Assembly (NCBI RefSeq): GCF_029868385.1
Contig: NZ_JARWNX010000061.1
Coordinates: 186,001 to 250,000 of the forward strand
Direction: 5' to 3'
Length of the DNA: 64,000 nt
Source of the DNA: Nocardia cyriacigeorgica
GTDB lineage: Bacteria > Actinomycetota > Actinomycetes > Mycobacteriales > Mycobacteriaceae
The notes below the pieces were generated by a model, which was given only the letters and a program-made list of their open reading frames with translations, did not search any database and was not told where the DNA came from. Positions 62,807-64,000 of the stretch are shown in pieces (positions within the stretch are counted from its first letter, which is position 1; every line of letters starts with the position of its first letter). A program made the position numbers and the translations under genes.

Positions 62807-64000
62807 CTATTTGCGCGGACGCTTCTCCCGCACCCGCACCGAGATCCGCACCGGCGAACCGTCGAATCCGAATTCCTCGCGGAGCCTACGCTCCAGGAAG
62901 CGGCGGTAGCCCGCCTCCAGGAATCCGGTGGTGAACAGGACGAACGTCGGCGGACGCGTGGTCGCCTGGGTGGCGAACAGCACCCGCGGCAGCCTGCCGC
63001 CACGCATCGGCGGCGGAGTGGCGGCCACGACTTCCTTGAGCCAGTTGTTCAACCGGCCCGTCGAGATCCGCTTGTCCCAGGATTCGAGCGCGGTCTCCAT
63101 GGCGGGCACCAGCTTCTGCACGGCCCGGCCGGTGTGCGCGGAGATGTTGACCCGCTGCGCCCACGGCACCCGGACCAACTCGCGGTCGATTTCCTTCTCC
63201 AGCTGTAGCCGACGGTCCTCGTCGACCAGATCCCATTTGTTGAACGCCAGCACCAGCGCCCGCCCGGAATCGGCGACCAGGCTGATCACCCGCAGGTCCT
63301 GTTCGGTGATCGGCTGCGAGGCGTCGATCAACATGATCGCCACCTCGGAGGCCTCCAATGCCGCCTTGGTGCGCAGCGAGGCATAGAACTCGGTACCGCT
63401 CGCGGTGGACACCTTGCGGCGCAGCCCAGCGGTATCGACGAATTTCCAGACCTTGCCGCCCAGGTCGACCAGGGTGTCGACCGGATCGACAGTGGTCCCG
63501 GCGACATCGTGCACCACCGAGCGCTCATCACCGGACAGCTTGTTCAGCAGACTCGATTTGCCGACATTGGGCTTACCGACGAGCGCGACCCGGCGCGGTC
63601 CCGTACCACCCGTGCCTTCGCGCGGGGTTTCCGGCAGCACCCCGAGGATGTCGTCGAGCAGATCACCGGTGCCGCGGCCGTGCGCGGCCGAAACCATGCG
63701 CGGCTCACCCAGGCCAAGTGACCACAGCGTGGACGCGTCGGCCTCGACCCGCTGATCGTCGACCTTGTTGGCGACCAGGATGACCGGCGTCTTGGACCGA
63801 CGCAGCACCTTCACCGCGGCCTCATCGGTCGCGGTCGCGCCGACGGTGGCGTCGACGACGAGCAGGATCGCGTCGGCGGTATTCATCGCCAGTTCGGCCT
63901 GGCGCGCCACCGACTGCTGCAAACCCTTCGCATCGGGCTCCCAGCCGCCGGTGTCCTGCACCAGGAAGCGACGGCCAGCCCAGTTCGCCTCATAGGACAC
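62807..64000 (-). CDS. der: GTPase Der (EngA), 3' part
   Basis: The last 397 codons of the ribosome-assembly GTPase Der; the gene begins beyond the window end, since the first G1 motif is missing. What remains is the G3 region of GTPase domain 1 (DTGGWE), its G4 (NKVDD), the complete second domain (VALVGKPNVGKSSLLNKL, DTAGLRRK, FNKWDLVDED) and the C-terminal KH-like domain (PPTFVLFTTGFLEAGYRRFLERRLREEFGFDGSPVRI). Two tandem GTPase domains are unique to Der. It is essential for 50S ribosomal subunit assembly. Confidence 0.93.
   Translation of the reverse strand: MSYEANWAGRRFLVQDTGGWEPDAKGLQQSVARQAELAMNTADAILLVVDATVGATATDEAAVKVLRRSKTPVILVANKVDDQRVEADASTLWSLGLGEPRMVSAAHGRGTGDLLDDILGVLPETPREGTGGTGPRRVALVGKPNVGKSSLLNKLSGDERSVVHDVAGTTVDPVDTLVDLGGKVWKFVDTAGLRRKVSTASGTEFYASLRTKAALEASEVAIMLIDASQPITEQDLRVISLVADSGRALVLAFNKWDLVDEDRRLQLEKEIDRELVRVPWAQRVNISAHTGRAVQKLVPAMETALESWDKRISTGRLNNWLKEVVAATPPPMRGGRLPRVLFATQATTRPPTFVLFTTGFLEAGYRRFLERRLREEFGFDGSPVRISVRVREKRPRK

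Overview
The window reads as chromosomal DNA from a high-GC, mycolic-acid-containing actinobacterium, most likely a Nocardia or close relative. Supporting signs are an antigen-85-like secreted esterase, a CYP125 steroid monooxygenase with a KstR-type operator, an RsbW/SigF pair of mycobacterial type, a RicR-type copper motif (TACCC-N5-GGGTA), and uniform actinobacterial codon use. No insertion sequence, prophage, CRISPR array, rRNA or tRNA gene was seen. Genes are dense on both strands; the only clear gene remnant is an Old Yellow Enzyme fragment near 10.5 kb. All functions are assigned by reading the translations; no database search was possible.

0-13 kb: a conservon-type P450 lacking the usual K-helix ExxR, then a three-gene operon (acyl-CoA synthetase, DUF3556 membrane protein, phytoene-dehydrogenase-like oxidoreductase) divergent from a PucR regulator. 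Next come a DUF1059 protein, a YCII/DGPF protein with its ECF42 sigma factor behind an ECF42-type promoter, an IclR regulator, the enzyme remnant, a pirin, and an antigen-85-like esterase.

13-22 kb: SRPBCC protein, MarR regulator, an orphan HisKA_3 sensor kinase, RidA with a divergent WYL regulator, and a single protein joining a Ser/Thr kinase to a receiver and a LuxR DNA-binding domain. This fusion is the most unusual gene in the window and may be the output of the nearby orphan sensor kinase. A Nudix hydrolase and an HSL-type esterase follow.

21-37 kb: nitronate monooxygenase-like protein, CYP125, a LysR/beta-lactamase-like pair divergent from a class A beta-lactamase, an NTF2-like protein, PhoD, an MscS channel, a ClpC-sized AAA+ protein without a ClpP-docking loop, an NmrA-like protein, an aminotransferase and a divergent HxlR regulator with twin operators, and a second esterase.

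37-49 kb: envelope proteins, a His-rich metal-binding protein and a CPH-type copper P-type ATPase that share a copper operator motif, a large four-helix membrane protein, and an MFS exporter with a C-terminal beta-sandwich tail.

49-54 kb: a general-stress island: F420-type oxidoreductase, small basic and proline-rich proteins, sigF-rsbW with a self-type promoter, a STAS antagonist, CsbD and a zinc-ribbon protein, several with SigF-like promoters.

54-64 kb: Orn/Lys/Arg decarboxylase family protein, YbdK-type carboxylate-amine ligase, a complete fructose PTS (EI divergent from FruR-FruK-FruA-HPr), and the 3' part of der, which runs off the window end.
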